Counted from the stretch's first letter, positions 25,722-38,856 are shown. The stretch is DNA of 64,000 nucleotides from a bacterium (GCA_022842165.1 JALHQC010000002.1:62001-126000), one strand, 5' to 3'. Translations and numbers: made by a program. The notes: generated by a model from the letters alone, not told the origin.

Positions 25722-26674
25722 CCGATGACCGGGGCAAAGGCCGGGAGGCCGGCGGCGCGCTCGATCAAGATCAGCGCGAAGATGAGGAAGAGCCAGAGCG
25801 TCGAGAAGCCGAAGAGCTTCTTGCAGGCGATCTCGGCGGCATCGCCCTCGCGGATGCGATAGACGCGGACGGCGTGATAGATGAACATGACGCCCAGCCC
25901 GCAGGCAGCACTGGTGTAGAACAGGCCGGTGACGCCCAGAAGCGAGGGCAGCAGCGTGACGGGCATCAGGATCAGCGTATAGATCAGGATCTGGCGGCGG
26001 GTTTCATCGGTTCCGGCGACGACCGGCAGCATCGGGACGCCGGCCCTGGTGTAATCGGCGTTGATCTTCTTCCACAGCGCCAGCGCCCAGAAATGCGGCG
26101 GCGTCCACACGAAGATGATGAGGAAGAGCGCGATTGCGCCGGGATCGACCGAGCCCGTCACCGACACCCAGCCGATCATCGGCGGGAAGGCGCCGGCGGC
26201 GCCGCCGATGACGATGTTCTGGGCCGTCCAGCGCTTCAGCCACATGGTGTAGACGGCGATGTAGAAGAAGATCGTGAAGGCCAGCAAGGCGCCCGCCGCC
26301 CAGTTCACCAGCAGGCCGAGGACAAGGACGGAGCCCACCGACAGCGTAAGACCGAAGCCCAGCGCCTCGCCCGGGAGGATTGCTCCCCGCGGCACGGGGC
26401 GGGACGCCGTGCGCTTCATCACCGCGTCGATATCGGCATCGTACCACATGTTGAGGGCGCCGGCCGCGCCGGCGCCGACCGCGATCGCCAGCAGGGCGAC
26501 GGCGGCGATCCAGGGATGGACGCCACCCGGCGCGGCGACGATGCCGACCAGGGCCGTGAAGACGACAAGCGACATCACGCGCGGCTTCAGCAGCGCGAAA
26601 TAATCGCCGGCCGTGCCCTGGCCGCCTTCTGCGGCGGCCGGGGTGCTGGCGATGTCGAGGTTGATGTCGCTCAT
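25718..26674 (-). CDS. ctaB: Protoheme IX farnesyltransferase
   Basis: '[23 protein letters not shown]', '[28 protein letters not shown]'. Confidence 0.96.
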   Translation of the reverse strand: MSDINLDIASTPAAAEGGQGTAGDYFALLKPRVMSLVVFTALVGIVAAPGGVHPWIAAVALLAIAVGAGAAGALNMWYDADIDAVMKRTASRPVPRGAILPGEALGFGLTLSVGSVLVLGLLVNWAAGALLAFTIFFYIAVYTMWLKRWTAQNIVIGGAAGAFPPMIGWVSVTGSVDPGAIALFLIIFVWTPPHFWALALWKKINADYTRAGVPMLPVVAGTDETRRQILIYTLILMPVTLLPSLLGVTGLFYTSAACGLGVMFIYHAVRVYRIREGDAAEIACKKLFGFSTLWLFLIFALILIERAAGLPAFAPVIG

Positions 26675-26683
26675 CGGTGTTCG

Positions 26684-29267
<2,584 letters not shown>

Positions 29268-29583
29268 CGTCCACCCTCTCCATTCCACTTCCAGCCCCGG
29301 CCAAAACCCGCGCAAGGCAAATGCGGCCGCAGCTGTCACTGATAGCCAGTCGTCCGGCGCGATTGTGAACCACATTCAGCGGGTTGCCGCAACTTGGGCA
29401 GGCGCGGCAAAACGTCATTGCGGAGGCGGCCCCGCGGTTAACCGGAATTCTGCCCCAATTCCTGACCAAACCAGCCGCCAACCGGCGGCCGGCGGCCCCT
29501 TCCCAAGCGGGGCAAAACGCGGTTGTCTAACCCCACATGCGGCGCTAAGACCCGCAAAATACAGAACCAGAAGGTATCCACCC

Positions 29584-30219
29584 GTGCGAATCATTCCGAA
29601 ACTGAGCCGCCTGCTCGCCCTTTCGTGCCTTGGCCTTGCGCTGGCGGCTGCCTCGAGCAGCCTCGTGGTGGCGCAGTCTTCGCAGCAGCAGCCCAGCCAG
29701 TTCGGTCCGCGCGCCGGCAAGACCGGGCAGCAGCCGGGCCAGCCGGGTGCGGCACAGGGGCCGAAGGTCGACATCGTTGCCGAGCACGGCCAGTGGAAGA
29801 TCCAGTGCGAGAGCGCACCCGCCGCCGCCGAGGGCCAGCCCCCGCAACGCCAGTGCGGCATGGTGCAGACCGCCAAGAACGAGAAGAACCCCAAGGCGAC
29901 GCTGACACTCGTCCTCGTGCGCACGGTGGCGGGCGACAAGACGCAGATCAACATGCGCGTCATCGCGCCGATCGGCGTGTTCCTGCCGACCGGGGTGGCG
30001 CTCGAGATCGATGGCGGTGCCGTTGGCCGCGTGCCCTTCACGCGCTGCATGCCGCAGGTGTGCATGGCCTTTGCGGAAGCCTCGGCCGAAACGCTCGTCA
30101 AGATGAAGAAGGGCAAGGAAGCCAATTTCATCATCTATGAAGCGCCCGGCATCGGGCTGCCGATGAAGCTGTCCCTCAGTGGTTTCTCGGCAGGGCTGGC
30201 CGACCTCGAGAAGAACTGA
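29584..30219 (+). CDS. Invasion associated locus B (IalB)-like secreted protein
   Basis: Signal peptide from GTG 29584; 'GQWKIQCES...QRQCGMVQTAKNEKNPKATLTLVLV', 'RCMPQVCMAFAEAS'. Confidence 0.85.
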   Translation: MRIIPKLSRLLALSCLGLALAAASSSLVVAQSSQQQPSQFGPRAGKTGQQPGQPGAAQGPKVDIVAEHGQWKIQCESAPAAAEGQPPQRQCGMVQTAKNEKNPKATLTLVLVRTVAGDKTQINMRVIAPIGVFLPTGVALEIDGGAVGRVPFTRCMPQVCMAFAEASAETLVKMKKGKEANFIIYEAPGIGLPMKLSLSGFSAGLADLEKN

Positions 30220-30301
30220 GCCGCTCACCCGATCGGCACTGGCAGAAACGGGGCTGCTCACCTATCTTGAGGCTTCACAAAAGCCAAGCAGGTGACCCCC
30301 C

Positions 30302-31729
30302 GTGCCGCAATCCGCCCCGGTTTCCCTTTTCGACCAGACCGACTTCAGCCGCGCGCAAGCGGAAGCGATCGTTGCCGACACGCTCAAGGGTGCGGAAGAC
30401 GGTGAGCTTTTCGTCGAGAAGCGCCAGAGCGAAAGCCTCGTCTATGACGACGGCAAGCTGAAGTCCGCCAGCTTCGATGAATCGCAGGGCTTCGGGCTTC
30501 GCGCGGTCAGGGGCGAGACGGCGGCCTATGCCCATGCGACCGATCTTTCCATCTCCGCCCTGAAACGCGCGGCGGAGGTTTGCCGCACGGTGGCCCGGGG
30601 CGACGGGGTTTCGCATGCGGTTTCGCCCGAGCGCACCAATGCGAGGCTTTATGCCGACACGAACCCGGCCGAGGCGCTGGGCTTTTCCGAGAAGATCGCA
30701 CTTCTCCAGAAAGTTGACGCCTTCGCGCGCGGGCTTGACGCCCGCGTGCGGCAGGTTTCGGTGTCGCTGGCCGCCGACTGGCAGGCCGTCGAGATCCTGC
30801 GTGGCGATGGTTCCATCTACCGCGATGTGCGGCCGCTGGTACGCTTCAATGTCTCGGTCGTATCCTCCGACGGCACCGAACAGGGCCAGGGCAGCCACGG
30901 GCTTGGCGGGCGGGGCGGGCCTCTCTCCTATTTCACCGAGGAGATCTGGCAGGCGGCGGCAAGGGAAGCGTTGCGCCAGAGCCTCGTCTCGCTCGAGGCG
31001 AGCCCCTCGCCCGCCGGCGAGATGGATGTGCTGCTGGGGCCCGGCTGGCCGGGCATTCTGCTCCATGAAGCCGTGGGCCATGGGCTTGAAGGCGACTTTC
31101 ACCGCAAGAAGACGAGTGTGTTTTCGGGAATGATGGGGCAGCGCGTGGCGTCGAAGGGCGTCACTATCGTCGACAATGGCACGATCGCCGACCGGCGCGG
31201 CTCGATCACCATCGATGACGAGGGAACGCCGTCGCGATCGACCACGCTGATCGAGGACGGGATACTGGTCGGCCTGATGCAGGACCGGATGAATGCCCGG
31301 CTGATGGGGGTTGCGCCCACCGGCAACGGGCGGCGGCAATCCTACGCGCATGCGCCGATGCCGCGCATGACCAATACCTACATGCTGGCGGGCGACAAGG
31401 ACCCGGAGGAAATCCGCCGTTCGATCAAGCGCGGGCTTTTCGCCAAATCGTTCGGCGGTGGCCAGGTGGACATCACGTCGGGCAAGTTCGTGTTCTCCTG
31501 CACGGAAGCCTATCTGATCGAGAATGGCGAGATCACAAGGCCGGTCAAAGGCGCGACGCTGATCGGGGCCGGCGCTGACGCCTTGACCCGGGTCTCGATG
31601 ATCGGCAACGACATGGCGCTGGACTCCGGCATCGGCACCTGCGGCAAGCAGGGCCAGGGCGTGCCGGTGGGCGTGGGCCAGCCGACGCTGCGCATCGACC
31701 GGCTGACGGTGGGCGGCACCGCCGCGTGA
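30302..31729 (+). CDS. tldD: Metalloprotease TldD
   Basis: 'GILLHEAVGHGLEGDFHRKKTSVF' HExxxH, 'MPRMTNTYMLAGDKDPEEI'. Confidence 0.95.
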   Translation: MPQSAPVSLFDQTDFSRAQAEAIVADTLKGAEDGELFVEKRQSESLVYDDGKLKSASFDESQGFGLRAVRGETAAYAHATDLSISALKRAAEVCRTVARGDGVSHAVSPERTNARLYADTNPAEALGFSEKIALLQKVDAFARGLDARVRQVSVSLAADWQAVEILRGDGSIYRDVRPLVRFNVSVVSSDGTEQGQGSHGLGGRGGPLSYFTEEIWQAAAREALRQSLVSLEASPSPAGEMDVLLGPGWPGILLHEAVGHGLEGDFHRKKTSVFSGMMGQRVASKGVTIVDNGTIADRRGSITIDDEGTPSRSTTLIEDGILVGLMQDRMNARLMGVAPTGNGRRQSYAHAPMPRMTNTYMLAGDKDPEEIRRSIKRGLFAKSFGGGQVDITSGKFVFSCTEAYLIENGEITRPVKGATLIGAGADALTRVSMIGNDMALDSGIGTCGKQGQGVPVGVGQPTLRIDRLTVGGTAA

Positions 31730-31733
31730 GGGA

Positions 31734-32345
31734 ATGAAGCCCCCTGTCGTCATCTTCGACATGGACGATGTGCTGTGCCGCTACGACCTCGGCAAGCGGC
31801 TTCGCGTCCTGTCGCAGATCACGGGCCAGACGCCGCGCGACATCCGGGCGGCGATCTGGGATTCGGGCTTCGAGGACGATGCGGACTCGGGCGGCTATGC
31901 CGATCCCGATCATTATCTTTCCGAGTTCAGCCGCCGCATCGGCCACCCGCTGACAAGGGAAGACTGGGTCAGGGCGCGGCGCGAGGCGATGGCGCCGTGG
32001 CCCGACATGCTGGCGCTTGCCAGGCGCATCGGCGAGCAGGCGCGGATCGCCATCTACACCAACAACGGACCACTGACCAAGGCGACCCTTCACGAGCTTT
32101 TTCCGGAAGTGACCGCCCTGTTCAAGGAACATTATTTCTCCTTCGAGTTCGCCACCAAGAAACCGGACCCCGGCAGCTTCCGGCGGCTTCTCGAGCGAAT
32201 GGCGGTGACACCCGAGCAATGCTGGTTCATCGACGACAAGCGCTCGAACGTGGCGGGAGCCAGGATGGCGGGGATTCGCGGCCATCACTTCCGCAGCCGC
32301 GAGCAGCTGATGCCGGAAGTTCTCGAACTGGGGTTTGCCGCATGA
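31734..32345 (+). CDS. HAD-family hydrolase
   Basis: 'VIFDMDDVLCRYD', 'IAIYTNNG', 'CWFIDDKRSNVAGARMAGI'. Confidence 0.92.
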   Translation: MKPPVVIFDMDDVLCRYDLGKRLRVLSQITGQTPRDIRAAIWDSGFEDDADSGGYADPDHYLSEFSRRIGHPLTREDWVRARREAMAPWPDMLALARRIGEQARIAIYTNNGPLTKATLHELFPEVTALFKEHYFSFEFATKKPDPGSFRRLLERMAVTPEQCWFIDDKRSNVAGARMAGIRGHHFRSREQLMPEVLELGFAA

Positions 32346-33691
32346 GCGGGCCTGCGGGCACCTCGCAGGCGCGCTTCGTGACCGGGTCCACCATGCGGCA
32401 TGTGACGATCATGACGCTGACCGGCGCGCTGGGGCTGATGTCGCTGTTCCTCGTCGATCTGGTCGACCTGTTCTTCCTGTCGATGCTGAACCAGACGGAA
32501 GTGACGGCGGCAATCGGCTATGCCGGAACGATCGTGTTCACCAATCTCTCGGTGTCGATCGGTACCGGCATTGCGGCGGCGGCGCTGGTGGCGCGCAACA
32601 TCGGGGCGGGCAATGTGGAGCGGGCGCGCGAATACGCGACGAGTTCGCTCATGTTCGCGCTCATCGTCTCCGCCATCATCACGCTGATGATCGCCTCAGG
32701 TTCGGGCGCGCTTTTGTCGCTGTTGGGCGCAAAGGGCGAGGCAAAGCACCTGGCGCAGGTTTTCATCTGGACGATGACGCCGGGCTATATCCTAATCACC
32801 GGGGCGGTGTGCTGCTCGTTCATCCTGCGGGGCCTGGGGGACGCGAAGCGGGCGATGTACATCACGCTGTCCTCCGCCGCGATCACGGCGATAGCGGATC
32901 CCATTTTCATCTTCGGGTTCGGCTGGGGCATCCAGGGCGCGGCGGCGGCCACTGTGCTCGGCTATCTCGTGTCCTTCGGGATCGGGCTTCATGGCGTGTC
33001 GCGGGTGCACCGCTTCCTGAACCCGATGCGGCCTGGCGGGCTGAAACGCGATTTCGGAGCGATCTGGGCGATTGCATTGCCTGCGATGCTCACACAGCTC
33101 GCGACGCCTTTCGCCAATGCCTATGTTACTTATGAGGTTGCCCCCTTTGGCGACGAGGCGGTTGCGGCATCGGCCATCATCGGACGTGTGATCCCCGTGG
33201 CCTTCGGCATGATCTTCTCGCTGTCGGGCTCGGTTGGCCCCATCATCGGGCAGAACTTCGGCGCGGGCCGGTTCGACCGCGTGAAGCAGACGCTGAAGGA
33301 TGGGCTGAAGTTTTCCGCCATCTATACGCTCATCACCTCCGCCATCCTATTCGTGTTCCGCCACCAGATCGCGGAAGCTTTCAATGCGTCAGGCCGGACC
33401 GTCGACATCGTCGTGTTCTTCTGTACCTTCATCGCGGTGAGCTGGGCCTTCGCAGGGGCGCAGTTCGTCTCCAACGCGGCCTTCAACAATCTGGGCCGGC
33501 CCAATCTTTCGACTTATTTCAACTGGGGCAAAGCGACCATCGGGACCATTCCCTTCGCGATGGCGGGAGCGCGCTTTCACGGGCCGGAGGGCGTGCTCGT
33601 GGGCACGGCCATGGGTTCCGTCATCTTTGGCATTGCGTCAGTATTCGCAGCCTATAGGATTGCGGACCGCAGTGGCGGACCAAAGGTTTGA
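32342..33691 (+). CDS. MATE family efflux transporter
   Basis: 12-TM-like hydrophobic protein, 'LVDLVDLFFLSMLNQTEVTAAIGYAG', 'GQNFGAGRFDRV'. Confidence 0.92.
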   Translation: MSGPAGTSQARFVTGSTMRHVTIMTLTGALGLMSLFLVDLVDLFFLSMLNQTEVTAAIGYAGTIVFTNLSVSIGTGIAAAALVARNIGAGNVERAREYATSSLMFALIVSAIITLMIASGSGALLSLLGAKGEAKHLAQVFIWTMTPGYILITGAVCCSFILRGLGDAKRAMYITLSSAAITAIADPIFIFGFGWGIQGAAAATVLGYLVSFGIGLHGVSRVHRFLNPMRPGGLKRDFGAIWAIALPAMLTQLATPFANAYVTYEVAPFGDEAVAASAIIGRVIPVAFGMIFSLSGSVGPIIGQNFGAGRFDRVKQTLKDGLKFSAIYTLITSAILFVFRHQIAEAFNASGRTVDIVVFFCTFIAVSWAFAGAQFVSNAAFNNLGRPNLSTYFNWGKATIGTIPFAMAGARFHGPEGVLVGTAMGSVIFGIASVFAAYRIADRSGGPKV

Positions 33692-33703
33692 GCGGAGCCT
33701 GCA

Positions 33704-34417
33704 ATGAGTTTGATGACCATGCTGTCTGCGGCACAAGGCGGGCAGCTTTTCGCGAATGTGGCGCAGAGCCTCGACCTCGACGAGGCGGAGACGAAGAAAG
33801 CCATGGGCAGGCTCTGCCCGGCCATCGCGAAGGAACTCAAGGCCGCGGCCGGGAAGGACGACGCGCTGTTCCAGTCGCTTCTCGACCTCATCGCCGATGG
33901 TGCCACGGGCTCGCCGCTCGAGGACCAGGAGGCAATTACCGGGCCTGAAGGACTGGCGGACGGCAATGCCATTCTCGATGACATATATGGGTCACGCAAC
34001 GCTGCAATGATCGCGCTTCGCCATGTTGCAGAGGACACGCCGGAACGCGAACTCACCAAGCTTGCGCCGATCTCGGCTACCGCCGTCGTCGCAGCGCTTG
34101 CCCATGCCAACCGGCCCGCGGCGGCGCAGGCCATGGGCCTTGCCGGCGCGCAGCCGGCCGCAAGCGGCAGCGAAGGCGGCCTGATGGGAACGATCATAAA
34201 TGCCGTGATCGCGGGGGCGGTGTCGGGCGTGATGCGCGAGATCACCTCGGCCACCAGGCGAAGCACGACGAGCTATACCCGCAGCCGTGCAAAGCGGAAG
34301 ACGACGGCAGCCTCGCGCTCGCGGAAGAAGAAGACGGCCGCCACGCGCAAGCGCAGCACGGGCGGAATTTCGATCGAGGACATCTTCCGCGATCTTCTTG
34401 GCGGCAGAAAAACCTAA
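33704..34417 (+). CDS. DUF937 domain-containing protein with basic linker and C-terminal IEDIFRDLLGG
   Basis: 'EAETKKAMGRLCPAIAKELKA...' DUF937-like region; Lys/Arg-rich linker. Confidence 0.7.
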   Translation: MSLMTMLSAAQGGQLFANVAQSLDLDEAETKKAMGRLCPAIAKELKAAAGKDDALFQSLLDLIADGATGSPLEDQEAITGPEGLADGNAILDDIYGSRNAAMIALRHVAEDTPERELTKLAPISATAVVAALAHANRPAAAQAMGLAGAQPAASGSEGGLMGTIINAVIAGAVSGVMREITSATRRSTTSYTRSRAKRKTTAASRSRKKKTAATRKRSTGGISIEDIFRDLLGGRKT

Positions 34418-34428
34418 GGGAGGCAGAC

Positions 34429-35253
34429 ATGGATCTTTCAGCCATAGGCCGGCAATTCGGCCTGAACGAACAGCAGACGCAGGCGGCATTCGACGCGCTT
34501 GCCCCCGTTGTAGCGGCAGGGCTTCGCCGCAACACACAGTCCGACGATGGGCTGGCCGGCCTTCTCGGCGCCCTGGCCGGCGGCAATCACGCGCGATACG
34601 TGGAGGATGACCGGGTTCTGGCCTCTCCCGATACGGTGAGCGAGGGCAATGCCATTCTCGGTCATGTGTTCGGCTCCAAGGATGTGAGCCGGGGCGTGGC
34701 GCAGCAGCTTTCGGCCTCGACCGGCATCGGCGAATCGATCCTGAAGAAACTGCTGCCGATCATTGCCACCATGGTGATGGGCCAGATCGCCAAGAAGGCG
34801 CTGGGTGGTGGACGCGCGCAATCCTCCGGCGGCGGGGGTTTGGGCGATATCCTCGGCGACATTCTGGGTGGTGGCGCCCAGCAGCGCCAGCAACCGCAAG
34901 CACAGGGCGGCGGGCTTGGCGACATTCTGGGTGACATCCTGGGCGGCGGTCAGCAGCGCGGAGCACAAGGTGGCGGCGGCCTTGGTGATATCCTCGGCGA
35001 CATCCTCGGCGGCGGACAGCAGCAGCAAGAGCCGCAGCGGCGGGCTCCGGCTCCAGCTCCGCGCCAGGGCGGCGGCCTCGAGGATATCCTGAAGGACATC
35101 CTCGGTGGCGGCGGTGCAGCACCCGAACCCGAACGCGTCGAGAAGGTGACGCGCACGCGCCGGTCCATCGAGGATATTCTTGGCGGCGGCACCAGCCGGG
35201 GCAATGCCGCAGACGATCTGCTCAACTCGGTGACGCGCTCCACCAGGCGCTAA
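34429..35253 (+). CDS. DUF937 domain-containing protein with repeated GGGLGDILGDILGGG motifs
   Basis: 'FGLNEQQTQAAFDALAPVVAAGLRRN', 'GNAILGHVFGSKDVSRGVAQQLSASTGIGESILKKLLPIIATMVMGQI' plus C-terminal repeats. Confidence 0.85.
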   Translation: MDLSAIGRQFGLNEQQTQAAFDALAPVVAAGLRRNTQSDDGLAGLLGALAGGNHARYVEDDRVLASPDTVSEGNAILGHVFGSKDVSRGVAQQLSASTGIGESILKKLLPIIATMVMGQIAKKALGGGRAQSSGGGGLGDILGDILGGGAQQRQQPQAQGGGLGDILGDILGGGQQRGAQGGGGLGDILGDILGGGQQQQEPQRRAPAPAPRQGGGLEDILKDILGGGGAAPEPERVEKVTRTRRSIEDILGGGTSRGNAADDLLNSVTRSTRR

Positions 35254-35504
35254 TCCTTCAACATCCGGTAACGGCGCTGCCGGGCGCGTTCCTCCAGTTC
35301 CAGCGCAGCGTTGTGGCTGAGCGGCAGGCCGGAGGCCCAGATGACGTCGGCGCGGGTGACGCCGATGTCGCGGAGCATGTAGTCGTCGAAGCTCTCGAGC
35401 CTGGTGACCGCGCGCCTGGCACGCCAGTTGCGGATCAGGCGGGAGATCAGGGACAGTCCGGTTGCTTCGGCGGAATGGGCGCGGGTCAGGGCATAGTCTC
35501 TCAT
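35250..35504 (-). CDS. DUF1127 domain-containing small protein
   Basis: 'WRARRAVTRLESFDDYMLRDIGVTRADVIWA'. Confidence 0.93.
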   Translation of the reverse strand: MRDYALTRAHSAEATGLSLISRLIRNWRARRAVTRLESFDDYMLRDIGVTRADVIWASGLPLSHNAALELEERARQRRYRMLKD

Positions 35505-35667
35505 GGCAAAATCCTCCTCGTTCGCGGAAGAGACCATTCCCCTCCGCGCCGATCCACCCGTTTCCGGATGGCGATCACTGTTGCGATGAGACGAATATGC
35601 CGGAATTCGATTGATTTATCCAACGAATGTATCTTATGTTATTCATCATCACGATTGATGGAACAGA

Positions 35668-36552
35668 ATGATGATTCCCAACCTCGACATCGACCTGATG
35701 AAGACCTTCCTCGCCATTTCGGACACCGGCAGCTTCACCCGCGCGGCGGAGGAGGTGAACAAGACGCAGTCTGCCGTTTCGATGCAGATGAAACGGCTGG
35801 AAGAGCTGCTGGGGCGGCCCCTCTTCGCGCGCGACGGGCGAGCCAGCCGCTTTACACCCGATGGCGAGCGGCTGATCGAATATGCGAGGCGGCTGGTGGC
35901 CATCAACGACGAGGCGGTATCGACCTTCACGCGGCCGGAACTGACCGGCACGGTGCGCTTCGGCACGCCGGATGATTATGCCGACCGGTTCCTGCCAGAA
36001 ATCCTCGCCCGTTTCGCGCGCACGCATCCGCTCGTCACCGTCGATGTCGACTGCATCTCGACGAGCGTGCTGTTCGAGCGCACCAAGCGGGGGGAAATGG
36101 ATCTCGCTCTCGTCACCTTCGGCTGCGACATCATCACCGACGAACCGGTGCGGCGCGAACCGCTGGTGTGGGTGACCTCGGCGCGGCACAGCGTGCATCT
36201 CCTCGACGTGGTGCCCGTGGCGGTATCGCATGCGGGCTGCGAGTGGCGCTCGATGGTGCTGAAGACGCTGGAAAAATCCGGCCGGAAATACCGGATCGCC
36301 TATTCGAGCCCCAATTCCAACGCGGTCAACGCCGCCGTGCAGTCGGGCCTTGCAATCGGTGCGGTGCCGGACCTCTGCGTGCGGCCCGGCATGCGCATCC
36401 TGACCGAGAAAGACGGCTTCCCGCCATTGGGCCATTTCGACATCGGCCTGGTGCGGAAACCGGGCCGCGGCAGTTCCGCCATCGAAGCACTGGCCCGGCA
36501 TGTGACGGAGAGCATGGCGAACCTTAACGCAGGGATGATGGCGGCGGAATAG
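35668..36552 (+). CDS. LysR family transcriptional regulator
   Basis: 'LDIDLMKTFLAISDTGSFTRAAEEVNKTQSAVSMQMKRLEELLGRPLFARDGR' HTH. Confidence 0.95.
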   Translation: MMIPNLDIDLMKTFLAISDTGSFTRAAEEVNKTQSAVSMQMKRLEELLGRPLFARDGRASRFTPDGERLIEYARRLVAINDEAVSTFTRPELTGTVRFGTPDDYADRFLPEILARFARTHPLVTVDVDCISTSVLFERTKRGEMDLALVTFGCDIITDEPVRREPLVWVTSARHSVHLLDVVPVAVSHAGCEWRSMVLKTLEKSGRKYRIAYSSPNSNAVNAAVQSGLAIGAVPDLCVRPGMRILTEKDGFPPLGHFDIGLVRKPGRGSSAIEALARHVTESMANLNAGMMAAE

Positions 36553-36666
36553 TTCTCTCGCGATCAATCAGCATGCGCTGGCTTGTTGACACCAGATTTG
36601 GAGCTATGCAAACCTGCTCTTGCGTGAACACTTGTTTACTCAACTTAACGTTTATAGGATGGCGCT

Positions 36667-36903
36667 GTGCTTAAATTCCATGCCTTGATTGTTGCATCCT
36701 GCTTCGCTGTGACGATTGGCACCGCCGATGCCGCACAGAAAAAGAAGGATGTTCGCAGCGGCATGACCGAAAAGCAGAAGGCCGAGCTTCGCGCCAAGGC
36801 GCGCGAGTGGTGCAAGAAGCAGATTGTCGGCAAAAGCGGCGGGCGCGTCGTGCGGGTCGAAATCCTGAGCAACGGCAGCGCGCGCTGCTACTACGGCGGC
36901 TGA
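36667..36903 (+). CDS. Small secreted two-Cys protein (hypothetical)
   Basis: Signal peptide, KKK region, 'AREWCKKQ...VVRVEILSNGSARCYYGG'. Confidence 0.65.
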   Translation: MLKFHALIVASCFAVTIGTADAAQKKKDVRSGMTEKQKAELRAKAREWCKKQIVGKSGGRVVRVEILSNGSARCYYGG

Positions 36904-37107
36904 AGATTGAGCGGGGCAGTTCCGCCATCGATGCGGCGGCATGCCGTGGCGCAGAACGAGGGGGGCCGTCACCGTCGGTTGCTGATCATGTGAATGCCGT
37001 GCCGCGACAGGACCACGTTAACAGTTCGTTGAGGATTCATTTGACAGGCGCGATGCCGTGGCGGCAACAATATGCGTCACCATTTTTCAGGTTAGAGACA
37101 CAAGATC

Positions 37108-37371
37108 ATGATGCTTTCACGGATTGCCCTTGCCCTGCTTCTGGCGGGCGGGATCACGATGCTGCCTTCGCCGGTCGAACACTCTGCCGAAGCGGCAGCC
37201 AAGAAAACGACCAAGAAGAAGAAGACCACCAAGCGTTCCGACTTTACGCCGGAACAGCGCGAACGCATGGCCGAGCAGGGCCGCAAGATCTGCCGCGACT
37301 CCTACGGCGCGACCTCCCGCATGGTCCGCATCGATTACAGCACGATGCGCGTGTGGTGCTACACCGGCTGA
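37108..37371 (+). CDS. Small secreted two-Cys protein, paralog of 36667..36903
   Basis: Signal peptide, Lys-rich region, 'GRKICRDSYGATSRMVRIDYSTMRVWCYTG'. Confidence 0.65.
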   Translation: MMLSRIALALLLAGGITMLPSPVEHSAEAAAKKTTKKKKTTKRSDFTPEQRERMAEQGRKICRDSYGATSRMVRIDYSTMRVWCYTG

Positions 37372-37390
37372 AGAGCCGCGAACGCAAGGA

Positions 37391-38773
37391 TCAATAGGCG
37401 AAATCCCTGAACACGCGGGTGATGTCGCCGTTCCAGCTGCCGTGATAAAGCGCCAGCAGGTTTTCGGCTGCCGTCTTGCCGGTTGATACAGTCTCATCGA
37501 GCACGTCGAGGAAGGCGGCTTCGGATTTGCCCTTGCAGCCGTGCTCGCCGCGGGCTTCCAATCCGGCGCGGGAGAGCTTCAGCACATCCTTCGCGATGTC
37601 CTGAACGCTCCGTCCACGGATCATTGCGCTGAGCGCCTGTTTCGGCACATCGTCGCGGAGCTTTTGGCGTTCTTCCGCCGTCCAGTCCTTGACGATCTCC
37701 CATGCGCCATCGAGGGCTGCCTGGTCGTAGAAGATGCCGGTCCAGAAGGCCGGCAGCGCGCAGAGCCTGCGCCAGGGGCCTGAGTCCGTGCCGCGCATCT
37801 CGAGATATTTCTTGAGGCGGACTTCGGGGAAAATCGTGGTGAGGTGGTCGGCCCAGTCTTTCGCCACGGGCTTTTCGCCCGGCAATTGCGGCAGCTTGCC
37901 TGCCATGAAGGCGCGGAAGCTTTCGCCCGCGCAATTGATGTATTGGCCGTTGCGCATGACGAAATACATCGGCACGTCGAGCGCGTAGTCGACATAGCGC
38001 TCGAAGCCCATGCCATCCTCGAAGGCGAAGGGCAGCATGCCGGAGCGGGCATTGTCGGTGTCGCGCCAGACTTCGGAGCGGAAGGAGAGGAAGCCATTGG
38101 GCTTGCCTTCGAGAAACGGCGAATTGGCGAAGAGTGCCGTGGCAACGGGCTGCAGCGCCAGCGAGACGCGGAGCTTCTTCACCATGTCGGCTTCGGAGGA
38201 AAAATCGAGGTTCACCTGCACCGTGCAGGTGCGGAACATCATGTCGCGGCCGTATTTTCCGACCTTGTCCATGTAAGGCGCCATGATGCCATAGCGGCCC
38301 TTGGGCATGACGGGGGTTTCTGCCCTGGTCCACACCGGGGAGGCGCCGAGCCCCAGGAAGCCGATGCCCAGCCGGTCACCGATCTCTCGCACCTGTGTCA
38401 AGTGCTCGTGCACTTCCTCGCAGGTGTCGTGAACGGTTCTGAGCGGTGCGCCGGAGAGTTCGAACTGGCCGCCGGGCTCCAGCGAGATGTTGCCGAGGCC
38501 CTTGGGGTCCGACAGCGCGATGATGTTGTCGCCCTCATAGACGCCTTCCCAATTGAAGCGGTCGCGCAGACCTTCGAGCAGCGCCTTGATGGAACGTGGG
38601 CCATGATAGGGAACGGGCGCCAGCGTATCGGTGAGGAAGGGAAACTTCTCGTGCTCGGTGCCGATCCGCCATTCGCTCTTGGGCTTGTTGCCGGAAGACA
38701 GCTCCTCGATGAGCTGGGCTTTCGATTCGATGGGCCTTCGCGCCTTCGGCGTGTCGGGTGATGGTCCGCTCAC
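37391..38773 (-). CDS. gshA: Glutamate-cysteine ligase (plant/alphaproteobacterial type)
   Basis: 'WRIGTEHEKFPF', 'ISLEPGGQFELSGAPLRTVHDTCEE', 'YVDYALDVPMYFVMRNGQYINCAGESFRAFM'. Confidence 0.96.
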   Translation of the reverse strand: MSGPSPDTPKARRPIESKAQLIEELSSGNKPKSEWRIGTEHEKFPFLTDTLAPVPYHGPRSIKALLEGLRDRFNWEGVYEGDNIIALSDPKGLGNISLEPGGQFELSGAPLRTVHDTCEEVHEHLTQVREIGDRLGIGFLGLGASPVWTRAETPVMPKGRYGIMAPYMDKVGKYGRDMMFRTCTVQVNLDFSSEADMVKKLRVSLALQPVATALFANSPFLEGKPNGFLSFRSEVWRDTDNARSGMLPFAFEDGMGFERYVDYALDVPMYFVMRNGQYINCAGESFRAFMAGKLPQLPGEKPVAKDWADHLTTIFPEVRLKKYLEMRGTDSGPWRRLCALPAFWTGIFYDQAALDGAWEIVKDWTAEERQKLRDDVPKQALSAMIRGRSVQDIAKDVLKLSRAGLEARGEHGCKGKSEAAFLDVLDETVSTGKTAAENLLALYHGSWNGDITRVFRDFAY

Positions 38774-38856
38774 GAGTTTCTATCCTGGTTGCCTGTGGCG
38801 CCACGATGTAGGCGGGAGCCATTCATCGGGCAAGACAAAGATTTGGGAGGCATCCA

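Noticed and set aside
34829-35180. DNA-level tandem repeat as a mobile or CRISPR feature
   Set aside because: In-frame coding repeats of a DUF937 protein
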